Of a DNA stretch of 64,000 nt, positions 17,961 to 26,691 are shown in pieces (position 1 is the first letter of the stretch; the number at the start of each line of letters is the position of its first letter). The position numbers and the translations under genes are program-made. This stretch comes from an uncultured Lachnospiraceae bacterium. Its GTDB lineage: Bacteria > Bacillota > Clostridia > Lachnospirales > Lachnospiraceae. Below the pieces are notes generated by a model. The model ran no database searches. It was not told where the DNA came from and worked only from the letters and a program-made list of their open reading frames with translations. The stretch lies in the NCBI GenBank assembly GCA_946552115.1, contig CAMNRH010000010.1:1-64000 (forward strand), given 5' to 3'.

Positions 17961-19697
17961 ATGATGAATATCAGGGAAACATATGAATTTTGGTGCAACG
18001 ATCCTTATTTCGATGAGGATACACATGAGGAATTGAGAAAGCTTGCCGATGATGAAAAGGAAATAAAGGAAAGGTTTTATAAGGAGCTTGAATTCGGGAC
18101 GGGAGGGCTTCGGGGAATTATCGGAGCCGGAACAAACCGGATGAATATCTATACGGTAAGAAAGGCTGCGCAGGGACTTGCAAATTATATCAGAAAGAAA
18201 GGGGCGGAAGAAAAAGGGATTGCCATTGCGTATGATTCACGGATTTGCTCCGGGGAATTTGCGGAGGAAACGGCTCTCTGCATGGCGGCAAACGGGATTA
18301 AGGCGTATATCTTCCCGTCTCTTCGGCCGACGCCGATGCTGTCCTTTGCCCTTCGGGAGCTTGACTGCACGGCGGGCGTCGTGATTACCGCAAGCCATAA
18401 TCCGGCAGAGTATAACGGCTACAAGGTTTACTGGGAGGACGGCGCCCAGATTACCGCTCCGAAGGACAAAGAAATTATCGCGGAGGTAAATGCGATTACC
18501 GGATACGGGAAAGTAAAGACGATAAGCCGTGAGGAAGCAGAAGCGAAAGGCCTGTATAAGGTAATCGGACCGGAGATAGATGACAAATATATCGAGGCGC
18601 TTAAAGGTCTGGTGCTTTTTCCTGAGATTATAAAAAGGCAGGCGGGGAAGCTTACAATTGTATATACCCCTCTTCACGGGACGGGGAATCTTCCCGTCCG
18701 AAGAATATTAAGGGAATTGGGCTTTGAAAAGGTATATGTAGTAGAGGAGCAGGAAAAGCCGGACGGTAATTTTCCCACTGTAAGATATCCGAATCCGGAG
18801 GATAAGGATGCGTTTGCACTGGCGCTTAAGCTTGCCGAAAAAGTGGATGCGGATTTGGTTCTTGCGACGGACCCGGATGCAGACAGGCTTGGAATTTTTG
18901 CAAAAGATGCCGGGGGCGGATATAAGAGCTTTGACGGAAATATGTCCGGAATGCTCATTATGGAATATTTGCTGTCAGGGCGCAGGCGGCTGGGTAAGCT
19001 TCCGGAAAACGGCGCGGTTGTCACGACAATCGTCTCAGGAAAAATGTCAGAAAGGATTGCAGAAAAATATGGGGTAAAGCTGATTCGGACATTGACGGGA
19101 TTTAAGTATATCGGTGAGCAGATAAAGCTTTTTGAGCAAAATAAGTCGAATGAATTCCTTTTTGGCTATGAGGAGAGCTACGGATGTCTGGAGGGAACCC
19201 ATGCCAGAGATAAGGACGCGGTAGTTGCGGTTATGGCGCTCTGTGAGGCAGCGGCGTGGTATATGGAACAGGGGCTTACACTTTGCGGGCAGATGGAAAA
19301 GCTTTTTAAGGAATACGGTTATTATAAGGAGGATTTGTGTACGGTTACCCTGAAAGGGCAGGAGGGAGCAGAGAAAATCCGGCGGATTATGGAAGAAATT
19401 CGTAAAAATGTACCGGATACGATTGGAAAGAGAAGGGTGCAAAGCTTTCGGGACTACGCGGCCGAAACAGTGCGGAATCTTAAAGAAGGCTCCGTTACGG
19501 AGACGGGGCTTCCGAAATCCAATGTGCTGTATTTTGAATTTGACGGGGATGCGTGGTGCTGTATCAGACCGTCGGGAACGGAGCCTAAGATTAAATTCTA
19601 TGCAGGCGTAAGGGGAGAGACAAAAGAAAGTGCAAAAGAGCAGCTTCAGGAGCTTATGGATGGAGTGACAGAGCTTGCCCGGAAAGGTGGGATATAA
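17961..19697 (+). CDS. phosphomannomutase/phosphoglucomutase
   Basis: An alpha-D-phosphohexomutase of 578 aa, the length of the PgcA-like clostridial group. Visible motifs are the active-site Ser loop 'ITASHNPAEYNGYK' (about residue 145), the metal-binding 'ATDPDADRLGIF' (about 305), the sugar-binding 'FGYEESYG' (about 400) and the phosphate-binding 'RPSGTEPKIKFY' near the end. It would turn mannose-1-phosphate from both GH130 enzymes into mannose-6-phosphate, and probably also handle glucose-1-phosphate. It is directly followed by the ManA-ROK gene, whose ATG begins one base after this stop codon. Confidence 0.92.
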   Translation: MMNIRETYEFWCNDPYFDEDTHEELRKLADDEKEIKERFYKELEFGTGGLRGIIGAGTNRMNIYTVRKAAQGLANYIRKKGAEEKGIAIAYDSRICSGEFAEETALCMAANGIKAYIFPSLRPTPMLSFALRELDCTAGVVITASHNPAEYNGYKVYWEDGAQITAPKDKEIIAEVNAITGYGKVKTISREEAEAKGLYKVIGPEIDDKYIEALKGLVLFPEIIKRQAGKLTIVYTPLHGTGNLPVRRILRELGFEKVYVVEEQEKPDGNFPTVRYPNPEDKDAFALALKLAEKVDADLVLATDPDADRLGIFAKDAGGGYKSFDGNMSGMLIMEYLLSGRRRLGKLPENGAVVTTIVSGKMSERIAEKYGVKLIRTLTGFKYIGEQIKLFEQNKSNEFLFGYEESYGCLEGTHARDKDAVVAVMALCEAAAWYMEQGLTLCGQMEKLFKEYGYYKEDLCTVTLKGQEGAEKIRRIMEEIRKNVPDTIGKRRVQSFRDYAAETVRNLKEGSVTETGLPKSNVLYFEFDGDAWCCIRPSGTEPKIKFYAGVRGETKESAKEQLQELMDGVTELARKGGI

Positions 19698-19698
19698 T

Positions 19699-21564
19699 AT
19701 GGCATTATTAAAACTGGCGCCGGCCTTTAAGGACTATCTCTGGGGCGGGCATCGTCTTGTGGAGGAATATCATAAGCAGTATGAAGGAGAGGTGCTGGCG
19801 GAGAGCTGGGAGCTTTCCTGCCATCCGGACGGCCCATCAACGATTGTAAACGGGAAATATGCGGGAAAAACGCTGGAGGAATATATCCGCCGGGAAGGAA
19901 AAGAGGTTCTCGGAACCCATTGCTGTCGTTTCCGGGATTTTCCGATTCTTACGAAATTCATTGACGCAAAGGATAATCTGTCTGTTTAGGTGCATCCCAA
20001 TAACCGCTATGCGCTAAAAAATGAGGGACAATACGGGAAAACCGAGATGTGGTATGTGATGGATGCCGGAAAGGACGCGCATCTCTACTACGGGTTTCGG
20101 AAAGAGATCAGTAAGGAAGAGTTTGAACAAAGAATAAAGGAGGATACTCTTTTAGAGGTTTTAAATGCCGTTCCGGTACAAAAAGGGGACGTGCTGTTTA
20201 TCGAGTCCGGAACCATTCATGCAATCGGAAAAGAGATTTTGATTGCAGAAATTCAGCAGAATTCAAATGTAACGTACCGCGTGTATGATTACGGAAGAGT
20301 CGGGAAGGACGGAAAAAAGAGAGATTTGCATATAGAAAAGGCGCTGGCAGTAACAAACCGGGTGCCGATTGTAAGGGATAAGAGCAGTTATCCCCATGTG
20401 GCGGACTGTGATTATTTTACGGTGGATAAGCTGAATCTGGACGGCAGAATTATGAATCGTATAGAAGGCTTTGTGTCGGAGGAATCTTTTGCCAGCATTT
20501 TAATACTGGATGGAGAAGGAGAGATTTCATCAGGAGAAGAGACACTCTCCTTTCAGAAAGGAGACAGTCTATTTTTAAGTGCTGGAAGCGGAAGCTATCA
20601 GGTGGAGGGTATCTGCGACGCATTAGTCACGACAATTCGGGAAAAGGCGGCCCCTGTCCGTATCGGGATTGATATGGGAAGCACAGAAGCAAGAATCGGC
20701 CTTGTAGATATTCACCAGAAGCTTCTTGTACAGGAGAGCCTTTCTATAGACGCGTCCGCGGCGCCGGATAAAATCATTCGGGATATTGCACAGACGGCTC
20801 TTGCGTTACTGGAAAAGCAGGGCATTGCTGTGGATCAGTGTGTCGGCGCAGGAATCGGCGTTCCGGGAACCATTGACAGAAAAGCGGGCGTCGTGCGTTC
20901 TTCCAATAATATCCGTTGGGCGCAGGTAAATGTTGTCGGTGAAATCGGGAAATATCTTCCGATTCCGGTTCACATCGCGAACAATGCGGACTGTGCGGCG
21001 CTTGGCGAAGCAGTAGCCGGAGCCGGAAAGGAATGCCAGGATGTCGTAATGCTGACAATCGGCGCAGGCGTAGGTGGCGGCGTCATTCTGGATGGACAAA
21101 CCTATCACGGAAAAGGCGTCGGAGGCAGTGAGCTCGGACATATGGTCATCGTAGAAGACGGAAAAGAATGCTCCTGCGGAAGAAAAGGCTGTCTGGAGGC
21201 CTATGTGTCCGTGAAAGCGCTGATAAAAGAAGCAGAAACGGCGACGGGCAGGAAGCTTGAGCCGGAGGAAATCTTCCGTGCCGCCGGGGAGAGAGACGAA
21301 GCGCTAAAAAAGGTTACGGAGGATTATATCAGAAAGCTTGGAACCGGAATCGTGAATATCGTCAATATCTTCCGCCCGCAGCTGGTTATACTTGGAGGCG
21401 GCATATCCGGGCAATGCGGAATGCTTTTAGGACCTCTAAGAGAACGGATTGAAAAAGACTGCTTTGGCGGCAGACAGGGAGAGCTTCCGGAGGTAGAAAC
21501 CGCAGAACTCGGAAAAGAAGCGGGAATCATCGGGGCAAGTCAGTTGGGGACGGGGTTTTTTTAA
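19699..21564 (+). pseudogene. manA: ManA-ROK fusion (mannose-6-P isomerase + sugar kinase) with in-frame TAG
   Basis: One frame of 621 codons encodes two enzymes. Codons 1-310 are a type I mannose-6-phosphate isomerase, and codons 320-621 are a ROK kinase ('IGIDMGSTEARIGLVD', 'GIGVPGTIDRKAGVV', 'TIGAGVGGGVILDG', zinc motif 'CSCGRKGCLEAY'), most likely acting on glucose. Codon 97 (19987-19989) is TAG where the family has Gln in 'LSVQVHP'; the sequence reads LSV*VHP. That Gln is a metal ligand, with His99, the Glu of 'GKTEMWYV' and the His of 'TIHAIG' still present. CAG to TAG is a single transition. A GTG right after the stop could restart translation and would spare the kinase. The last codons lie inside a 64-bp palindrome. 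The start at 19699 is supported by an AAGGTGG site. Confidence 0.88.
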
Positions 21565-21594
21565 AAAAACCCCGTCCCCAACTGACTTGCCCCG
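21531..21594. repeat. perfect 64-bp palindrome, REP-like and terminator-like
   Basis: Two 32-base arms are exact reverse complements with no loop; the centre is T7/A7 at 21562/21563. The core of each arm is GTTGGGGACGGGG, a G-rich motif of the kind found in REP-type elements (recollection). The left arm starts inside the ManA-ROK reading frame and supplies its final codons and stop. As RNA it would form a very stable hairpin with a T/A stretch, so it may terminate both the operon and anything coming from the other side. A related 13-mer (12 of 13 bases) is at 34394-34406. Confidence 0.85.
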
Positions 21595-21622
21595 TACTGT
21601 AGATTTTAGGAAACAAACCTGA

Positions 21623-21628
21623 TATAAT
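21623..21628 (+). promoter_or_regulatory. -10 box for two-component operon
   Basis: A TATAAT here overlaps the first possible ATG of the response-regulator frame (21627). Transcription would start near 21635, so the true start codon must be the later ATG at 21663. Confidence 0.6.
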
Positions 21629-21662
21629 GAATCCGACAGATTCGAACTTACAGGGGTATCTT

Positions 21663-22355
21663 ATGTATCAGGAAAGACAGGGGCAGAGAAAAATTTTAAT
21701 CGCAGATGACGAGCAGGGTATCCGCCAGCTGTTAAGGGATTACTTTGAGATGCAGGATTATCAGGTGATAGAGGCGGCGAACGGTGTCGAGGCGCTTGAA
21801 AAGCTTTCAAGGGAGCCGGATATTATTATTTTGGATGTCAATATGCCGCTTCTTGACGGCTTTGAGGTATGTGAGCGGATACGCGCCCACATTTCCTGTC
21901 CGATTTTATTTCTGACAGCGAAAATCGAGGAGGCGGACCGGATTAAGGGGCTGATGTCCGGCGGAGACGATTATATATTAAAGCCCTTTAGTATCGACGA
22001 GCTGGGCGCGCGCATAGAGGCGCACCTGCGGCGTGAAAACCGTAAAAAAACAGAGGGTACGGTAAAAATATTCGACCGTCTGGCGGTTCATTATATGGAA
22101 AAATGCGTATATTTCGGAGAACAGCCGATTACATTTACAAAGACGGAATACGGAATCGTAGAGCTTTTGTCCTTGAATTCCGGGCAGGTATTCAGCAAGG
22201 AGCAGCTCTATGAAAAGGTGCGGGGGTTTGACGGCAGCGCGGACAGCAGCATTGTTACGGAGCATGTGAGACGAATCCGGAAAAAAATAGGGCAGTATAC
22301 GGACAGGACATATATTGAGACAGTATGGGGAGTGGGTTACAGATGGATTGGTTAG
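21663..22355 (+). CDS. OmpR/PhoB-family response regulator
   Basis: A cytoplasmic two-component regulator of about 230 aa. The receiver domain (about 8-120) shows the acidic pair 'ADDE', the phospho-accepting Asp in 'IIILDVNMPLLDGF' (about 58) and the Lys of 'YILKPF'. The C-terminal winged helix (about 135-230) ends 'YIETVWGVGYRW'. The start is placed at 21663, after an AGGGG site, because the -10 box overlaps the earlier ATG. It overlaps the sensor kinase gene and is presumably its partner. The ABC exporter genes downstream are the likely targets. Confidence 0.9.
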   Translation: MYQERQGQRKILIADDEQGIRQLLRDYFEMQDYQVIEAANGVEALEKLSREPDIIILDVNMPLLDGFEVCERIRAHISCPILFLTAKIEEADRIKGLMSGGDDYILKPFSIDELGARIEAHLRRENRKKTEGTVKIFDRLAVHYMEKCVYFGEQPITFTKTEYGIVELLSLNSGQVFSKEQLYEKVRGFDGSADSSIVTEHVRRIRKKIGQYTDRTYIETVWGVGYRWIG

Positions 22356-23557
22356 AAGAAAAGGCGGATAGATTTTGGCAGAGGATTCGCAATCTTTCTT
22401 TCAGAAAAGCGATGATTGCCTATATTCTTGTTCTGGCAGCCATTGTCTGGGGATTATCTTATCTTACGATGATACTTTGCTGGCAGTGGGAGATGAACAT
22501 CTGGGCGGAGTACGGAGAAACCGAAAATTTAAAAGCTGTTATTTATGAAAGAGGGCTGCTGTGGGGATATTGGAAAGGAATTTTTCGAAAGACGGATGAG
22601 AAAAAACTTCTGTTTTTTGATTTCTGCCGCGTATGGTGTCCGTTTTTTTATTCGTTTGCGGGTATCATTGCCGCCATTTTCCTTTTTTACCGCAAACGGC
22701 TTAAGCGGCCCCTTTCTATTTTAGAGGAGAGTGTGGAGCGGATACGGGAGGACGACCTTGATTTCCATATAGCGTATAACTGCAGCGACGAGCTGGGCAG
22801 ATTGTGTGATTCGTTCGAAGCCATGAGGCTGGAGCTGATTAGCGGGAAAGAGGAGATGTGGAGACTGATTGAGCGGCAGAAAGAGCTGAATGCCGCGTTT
22901 GCCCATGATTTGCGCACGCCGCTTACAGTGCTCCGCGGCTATACGGATTTTCTTGCGAGATATATCCCGGAGGGGAAAATCAGCACAGAGAAGCTTGAAA
23001 GCACGCTTGACCTTATGGCGGAGCATTTAAAGCGTTTAGAGGAATACAGCCGTACGATGAAAGGAATCCGAAGTATTGAAGAGGTTCCGTTTTCTCCGGA
23101 GCAGACAAAGCTTAGAAGTATACAGAAAAAAATCAGTGAGGTCGTCTTTGCGCTGAATCAGATAAAGGACGTGAAGATTTTTTACGAGGAGAGTGAGAAT
23201 AACAGAACGGTGGACGCCGATGACAGTATAATTATGGAGGTGCTGGAAAATATACTTTCCAATTCCATCCGCTATGCCGGAGAAAAGATAGAGGTCATAT
23301 CCGATTACGATGAGGCGGGAAAAGAACTGATACTGACTGTCCGCGACGACGGATCCGGGTTTTCAGAGGAACAGCTTTTAAAAGCATTGAAGCCTTATTA
23401 CAGGGAGCACGAAAAGGAAGAGCCGGATGAGCATTTCGGCATCGGGCTCCACATATGCAGGGAATTATGCAAAAAACACGGCGGGACATTGAGCATAGCG
23501 AACAGCATCAAAGGAGGAGCGGTAGTAACGGCTTCCTTTGCGGCAGAGACGGTATAA
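22343..23557 (+). CDS. sensor histidine kinase
   Basis: A membrane sensor kinase of about 404 aa. Two membrane segments (about residues 20-45 and 95-115) enclose a short extracellular loop of about 45 residues. A HAMP domain follows, then the dimerisation helix with the phospho-accepting His in 'FAHDLRTPLTVLRGYTDF', and the ATPase domain with N box 'ENILSNSIRYAG', G1 'VRDDGSGFS' and G2 'FGIGLHICR'. The start codon overlaps the response-regulator gene by 13 bases; an alternative ATG at 22325 is possible. Such short-loop kinases often pair with ABC exporters in antimicrobial-peptide sensing (inference from context). Confidence 0.9.
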   Translation: MDWLEEKADRFWQRIRNLSFRKAMIAYILVLAAIVWGLSYLTMILCWQWEMNIWAEYGETENLKAVIYERGLLWGYWKGIFRKTDEKKLLFFDFCRVWCPFFYSFAGIIAAIFLFYRKRLKRPLSILEESVERIREDDLDFHIAYNCSDELGRLCDSFEAMRLELISGKEEMWRLIERQKELNAAFAHDLRTPLTVLRGYTDFLARYIPEGKISTEKLESTLDLMAEHLKRLEEYSRTMKGIRSIEEVPFSPEQTKLRSIQKKISEVVFALNQIKDVKIFYEESENNRTVDADDSIIMEVLENILSNSIRYAGEKIEVISDYDEAGKELILTVRDDGSGFSEEQLLKALKPYYREHEKEEPDEHFGIGLHICRELCKKHGGTLSIANSIKGGAVVTASFAAETV

Positions 23558-23775
23558 GCTTCTTTGATAATGCTTCTCGGAGAGCCGGTTGTGTTCATTT
23601 TTTCACTCTTTCAATATTGTACGTTATGCATCATTATACAGCATTTCTCCGATGATTTTCAACCTTACATATAGAAAACATTTAAAACATCCTTAGAGAT
23701 TCTTAATTTTTTGTAGGGAAATTATAGAGATTTTCGTTTTATTCTGTAAACAGCGAAACAGAAAGGAAGGATGTT

Positions 23776-24675
23776 ATGTCTACAACGATTGAAATACGGA
23801 ATTTGAATCAATATTACGGAAAGAAACAGGCGCTTAAGGACGTAAGTCTTACGATTGAGACGGGTATGTTCGGACTTTTGGGGAGGAACGGGGCCGGAAA
23901 AACGACCCTTATGAAAGTACTTGCCACCTTGCTTCCAAAGTCCGAAGGAGAGGTAAGCGTGTGCGGAAACAATGTGGAACGGGCACAGGAGGTAAGGCGG
24001 ATTACCGGTTATCTCCCGCAGGAATTTTCCATGTATCCGAATATGACCGTTTATGAGGCCATGGATTATCTGGGGGTTCTGTCGGGACTTGGCAAGGAGG
24101 AGAGAAAGCAGAGAATTCCGGAGCTTCTTAAGCGGGTGAATCTTCAATATGATAAGCGTAAGCGAGTAAAGGCTCTTTCCGGCGGTATGAAACGAAGGCT
24201 TGGCATCGCGCAGGCAATTCTTCATAATCCGGAAGTATTGATTGTGGATGAGCCGACGGCCGGACTTGACCCGGAGGAGAGAGTGCGTTTTCGAAATCTT
24301 TTGTGCGAGATTGCCGAGGAAAGGATTGTTATTCTTTCCACGCATATCGTAGGCGACATTGAAGCGACGTGCGAAAAGATTGCCGTGCTTGATAAAGGAG
24401 AGATTATTTACAAGGGAACCGTGTCGGAGCTTATACAGATGGCAGAGGGTAAGGTGTTTCAGGCGGAAATCAGTAAGCGGGAGTTGGAGGAGCTTAAAAA
24501 GCAATATGTTGTGACCAGCATGCTTACATTGGGAAACAATGTAATGGTTCGCTTTTTGGCGGAAGAGGAGCCTTTCAAATCGGCAAAGCCCTGTGAGGCC
24601 GGTGTTGAGGATGCGTATATGTACCTGATGCAGGGAAGAGGGGGTGGAAACGGATGTTTGGACGGCTGTTTATAA
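23776..24675 (+). CDS. ABC transporter ATP-binding protein
   Basis: The ATPase subunit of an ABC-2 type exporter, 299 aa. Walker A is 'GLLGRNGAGKTTLMK' (about residue 35), the signature is 'LSGGMKRRLGIAQ' (about 136), Walker B 'VLIVDEPTAGLDP' follows, and the switch is 'STHIVGDIE'. The C-terminal 80 residues form the extension common in multidrug/bacteriocin-type ATPases. The ribosome site is AAAGGAAGG. The next gene starts inside this one, giving coupled translation. Two copies of AGAGATT, 31 bp apart (23695 and 23726), lie upstream and might be regulator sites; this is weak evidence. Confidence 0.9.
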   Translation: MSTTIEIRNLNQYYGKKQALKDVSLTIETGMFGLLGRNGAGKTTLMKVLATLLPKSEGEVSVCGNNVERAQEVRRITGYLPQEFSMYPNMTVYEAMDYLGVLSGLGKEERKQRIPELLKRVNLQYDKRKRVKALSGGMKRRLGIAQAILHNPEVLIVDEPTAGLDPEERVRFRNLLCEIAEERIVILSTHIVGDIEATCEKIAVLDKGEIIYKGTVSELIQMAEGKVFQAEISKRELEELKKQYVVTSMLTLGNNVMVRFLAEEEPFKSAKPCEAGVEDAYMYLMQGRGGGNGCLDGCL

Positions 24676-25904
24676 GGGAGTGCAGGCAGACGGCGAGAAG
24701 CCTGATTTACTGGCTGGTTGTTCTTGTTCTTATCTTTGATTTTACGACACAGCTTGGAAGCACGGAGATTGCGGAGAAGCCGAAAAAGGGACAGAAGGAA
24801 TACGGACTTAAGCTTAGCGATGACGAAAATCTGATTATGGAAGCAACGCTTGGCAGTCTTATAGAGGAGTATAGCAGGGAAAGCTACAGGACGTATCCAA
24901 TAGGCTTTTATAAAAATGTAACCCTGAATGAAAAAGAGGATAAACGAATCGGAGAGATTATTAAGGAGACGACAGGAATTTCCGGAAGAGAGGAGGCAGA
25001 AAAAGCCGTAGACGACTGGTACGGCGCTAAACGGGAGGCTTCAGGGGGTGAAGCGGCTGTTATGATGACAGGGGTTGAGATAAAACCGGTGAAAGGTTTA
25101 TCCTATGAAAGATTTGAGAAGCTTATGGATGAAGTGGACGATATATTAGGAGGCGGCTCCGATTATGCAGAATCTGAAAGAGGCGCGGCAGTTCCGATGA
25201 CCTATGAGGACGCGGTGGAGGAGTACCGGGAGCTTACGGAGAAAGATCGGCTGACCGGAGGCTATGCAAGGCTGTTTTCGGATTATATGGTACTTTTTTT
25301 AGGGATTCTTCCGGTGTTTCTGGCTGTGACAAGGAGCTTAAGAGACAGAAGGGCGGGGATGCAGGAGCTGATATATACAAGAAAGGGTTCTTCCGCAGTG
25401 ATTATCACAAGCCGTTATTTTGCGATACTTACAATGGTTGTTATACCTGTATTGGCGCTTTCTCTGATTCCCCTTTCCCAGTGTCTGAAATATTCTTCGG
25501 CGGCAGGAATTTCAGTTGATATGCTTGCATACGTCAAATACATCTTCGGATGGCTTCTGCCTACTATTATGATTGTGACCGCTGTGGGAATGTTTTTTAC
25601 GGAGCTTACGGATACCGCTCTTGCCGTTCTGGTACAGGGAGCATGGTGGTTTGTATCCGTTTTTACCGGTGCGAGAGGAATCGGAGGCGGCGTGTATGGA
25701 TGGAATCTGATTCCGAGACATAATACGGCATTTAACTGGAAAGGGTATCAGGAGGGTTTTTCACAGCTTGTCTCGAACCGGATTTTTTATGGGTCGCTTG
25801 CAGTCATATTGATTGCGTTTACCGTATTTATCTATAGTCAGAAAAGGAAAGGACGGTATCGGTTGTCATGGAAAGGTATTGGCAGATTGAAAAAACAAAT
25901 TTAA
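24654..25904 (+). CDS. ABC-2 type permease subunit
   Basis: A membrane protein of 416 aa. One helix near residues 12-32 is followed by a large polar, Glu/Lys-rich extracellular region (about 33-210), then five to six helices to the end. This is the layout of an ABC-2 exporter subunit with an external domain. It overlaps the ATPase gene by 22 bases and the next membrane gene by 37 bases, so the three form one unit. The substrate cannot be told from sequence. Confidence 0.75.
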   Translation: MFGRLFIRECRQTARSLIYWLVVLVLIFDFTTQLGSTEIAEKPKKGQKEYGLKLSDDENLIMEATLGSLIEEYSRESYRTYPIGFYKNVTLNEKEDKRIGEIIKETTGISGREEAEKAVDDWYGAKREASGGEAAVMMTGVEIKPVKGLSYERFEKLMDEVDDILGGGSDYAESERGAAVPMTYEDAVEEYRELTEKDRLTGGYARLFSDYMVLFLGILPVFLAVTRSLRDRRAGMQELIYTRKGSSAVIITSRYFAILTMVVIPVLALSLIPLSQCLKYSSAAGISVDMLAYVKYIFGWLLPTIMIVTAVGMFFTELTDTALAVLVQGAWWFVSVFTGARGIGGGVYGWNLIPRHNTAFNWKGYQEGFSQLVSNRIFYGSLAVILIAFTVFIYSQKRKGRYRLSWKGIGRLKKQI

Positions 25905-26530
25905 AATATCATGTGCCACTGCATCTTTTGGTATGTATCCTTTTATTGGGAATTTCCCCTCTCCTGATGGGGGTGGCGAATCTTTCAGCCGAAGATACGG
26001 CGAAAGTGCTGGAGCGGTATGTGGCGTTAATCGGTATTATTATGCTGACGCCCATATTTCTCCCGGAGCAGGACAGGGAAATCCGTGAGCTGGTTTATGC
26101 AAAATATATGAAAAGCGCGCAGGTTTATCTGATTCGGCTTTTCGGGAATCTGGTCATACTGGCGGTATTTTTGGGGGTATACATTTTTATGCTATGGAAA
26201 AATCAGTGTGAATTTCCGGTTCCTGAATATTACTTCGGAGCTTTGGCAGAAATGCTGTTTTTCGGAGGCCTGGGATTAGGCTTTTATGGAATCTCTGATA
26301 ATCTTGTAATCGGTTATATGGCGCCGATTGTTTATTATATCGCCGCGGTGGGAGGCGGTGATAAATATTTAAAAATGCTGTATCCGTTTTCCATGTCAAT
26401 GGGAAGCTACACGGAAAAAGTGTGGCTTTTTATAGCGGCGGCCCTGTTAGCGGCGGCAGGGATTTTCTTCCGGTGCAGAGAGACGGCGGGCAATCGTTTT
26501 ATCATCCGTTCCAAACAGATGAAGATATAA
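25868..26530 (+). CDS. second ABC exporter membrane subunit
   Basis: A hydrophobic protein of 220 aa with about six membrane segments and no domain I can name. It starts inside the preceding permease gene and ends the operon begun by the ATPase. It is probably the second half of the exporter channel. Confidence 0.65.
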   Translation: MERYWQIEKTNLKYHVPLHLLVCILLLGISPLLMGVANLSAEDTAKVLERYVALIGIIMLTPIFLPEQDREIRELVYAKYMKSAQVYLIRLFGNLVILAVFLGVYIFMLWKNQCEFPVPEYYFGALAEMLFFGGLGLGFYGISDNLVIGYMAPIVYYIAAVGGGDKYLKMLYPFSMSMGSYTEKVWLFIAAALLAAAGIFFRCRETAGNRFIIRSKQMKI

Positions 26531-26550
26531 TACTCTGTTCTCCCAATCAG

Positions 26551-26690
26551 TAGTGTAAATAAGTTTGTGTTTCCGGAAATAAATTTCTCCTTTTCGGTAA
26601 GAATCAGGCTATGGAAATTCTTACCGAAAAGGAGAGATTTTATGCCGGTAGCAAAGGAACAGATTCGACAGCTCAAAAGCATAAAAATTC
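26551..26690 (+). mobile_element. decayed 5' remnant of an IS256-family element
   Basis: The stretch holds a left-end-like sequence (TAGTGTAAATAAGTTTGTG), a 19-bp perfect stem and then a short reading frame beginning MPVAKEQIRQL, which resembles the N-terminus of IS256-type transposases in gut Firmicutes. The frame diverges after 11 residues and stops at 26693. The rest of the transposase and the right end are missing. Family assignment is from memory of the N-terminal motif. Confidence 0.6.
26586..26635 (+). promoter_or_regulatory. ribosome-site-sequestering hairpin of the IS remnant
   Basis: A 19-bp perfect stem (26586-26604 with 26617-26635, 12-nt loop) includes the AAGGAG site 8 bases before the remnant's ATG. 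It would hide the ribosome site on run-through transcripts, a known way insertion sequences limit transposase production. Confidence 0.65.
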
Positions 26691-26691
26691 C

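Noticed and set aside
7974-19989. Genome-wide recoding of TAG as an amino acid
   Set aside because: Several intact genes end in TAG (for example at 5336, 10312, 12226) and PrfA is complete, so TAG acts as a stop. Suppression at low level cannot be excluded.
23722-24504. 260-codon open frame antisense to the ABC ATPase
   Set aside because: The plus strand holds a complete ABC ATPase with all motifs; the antisense product has none.
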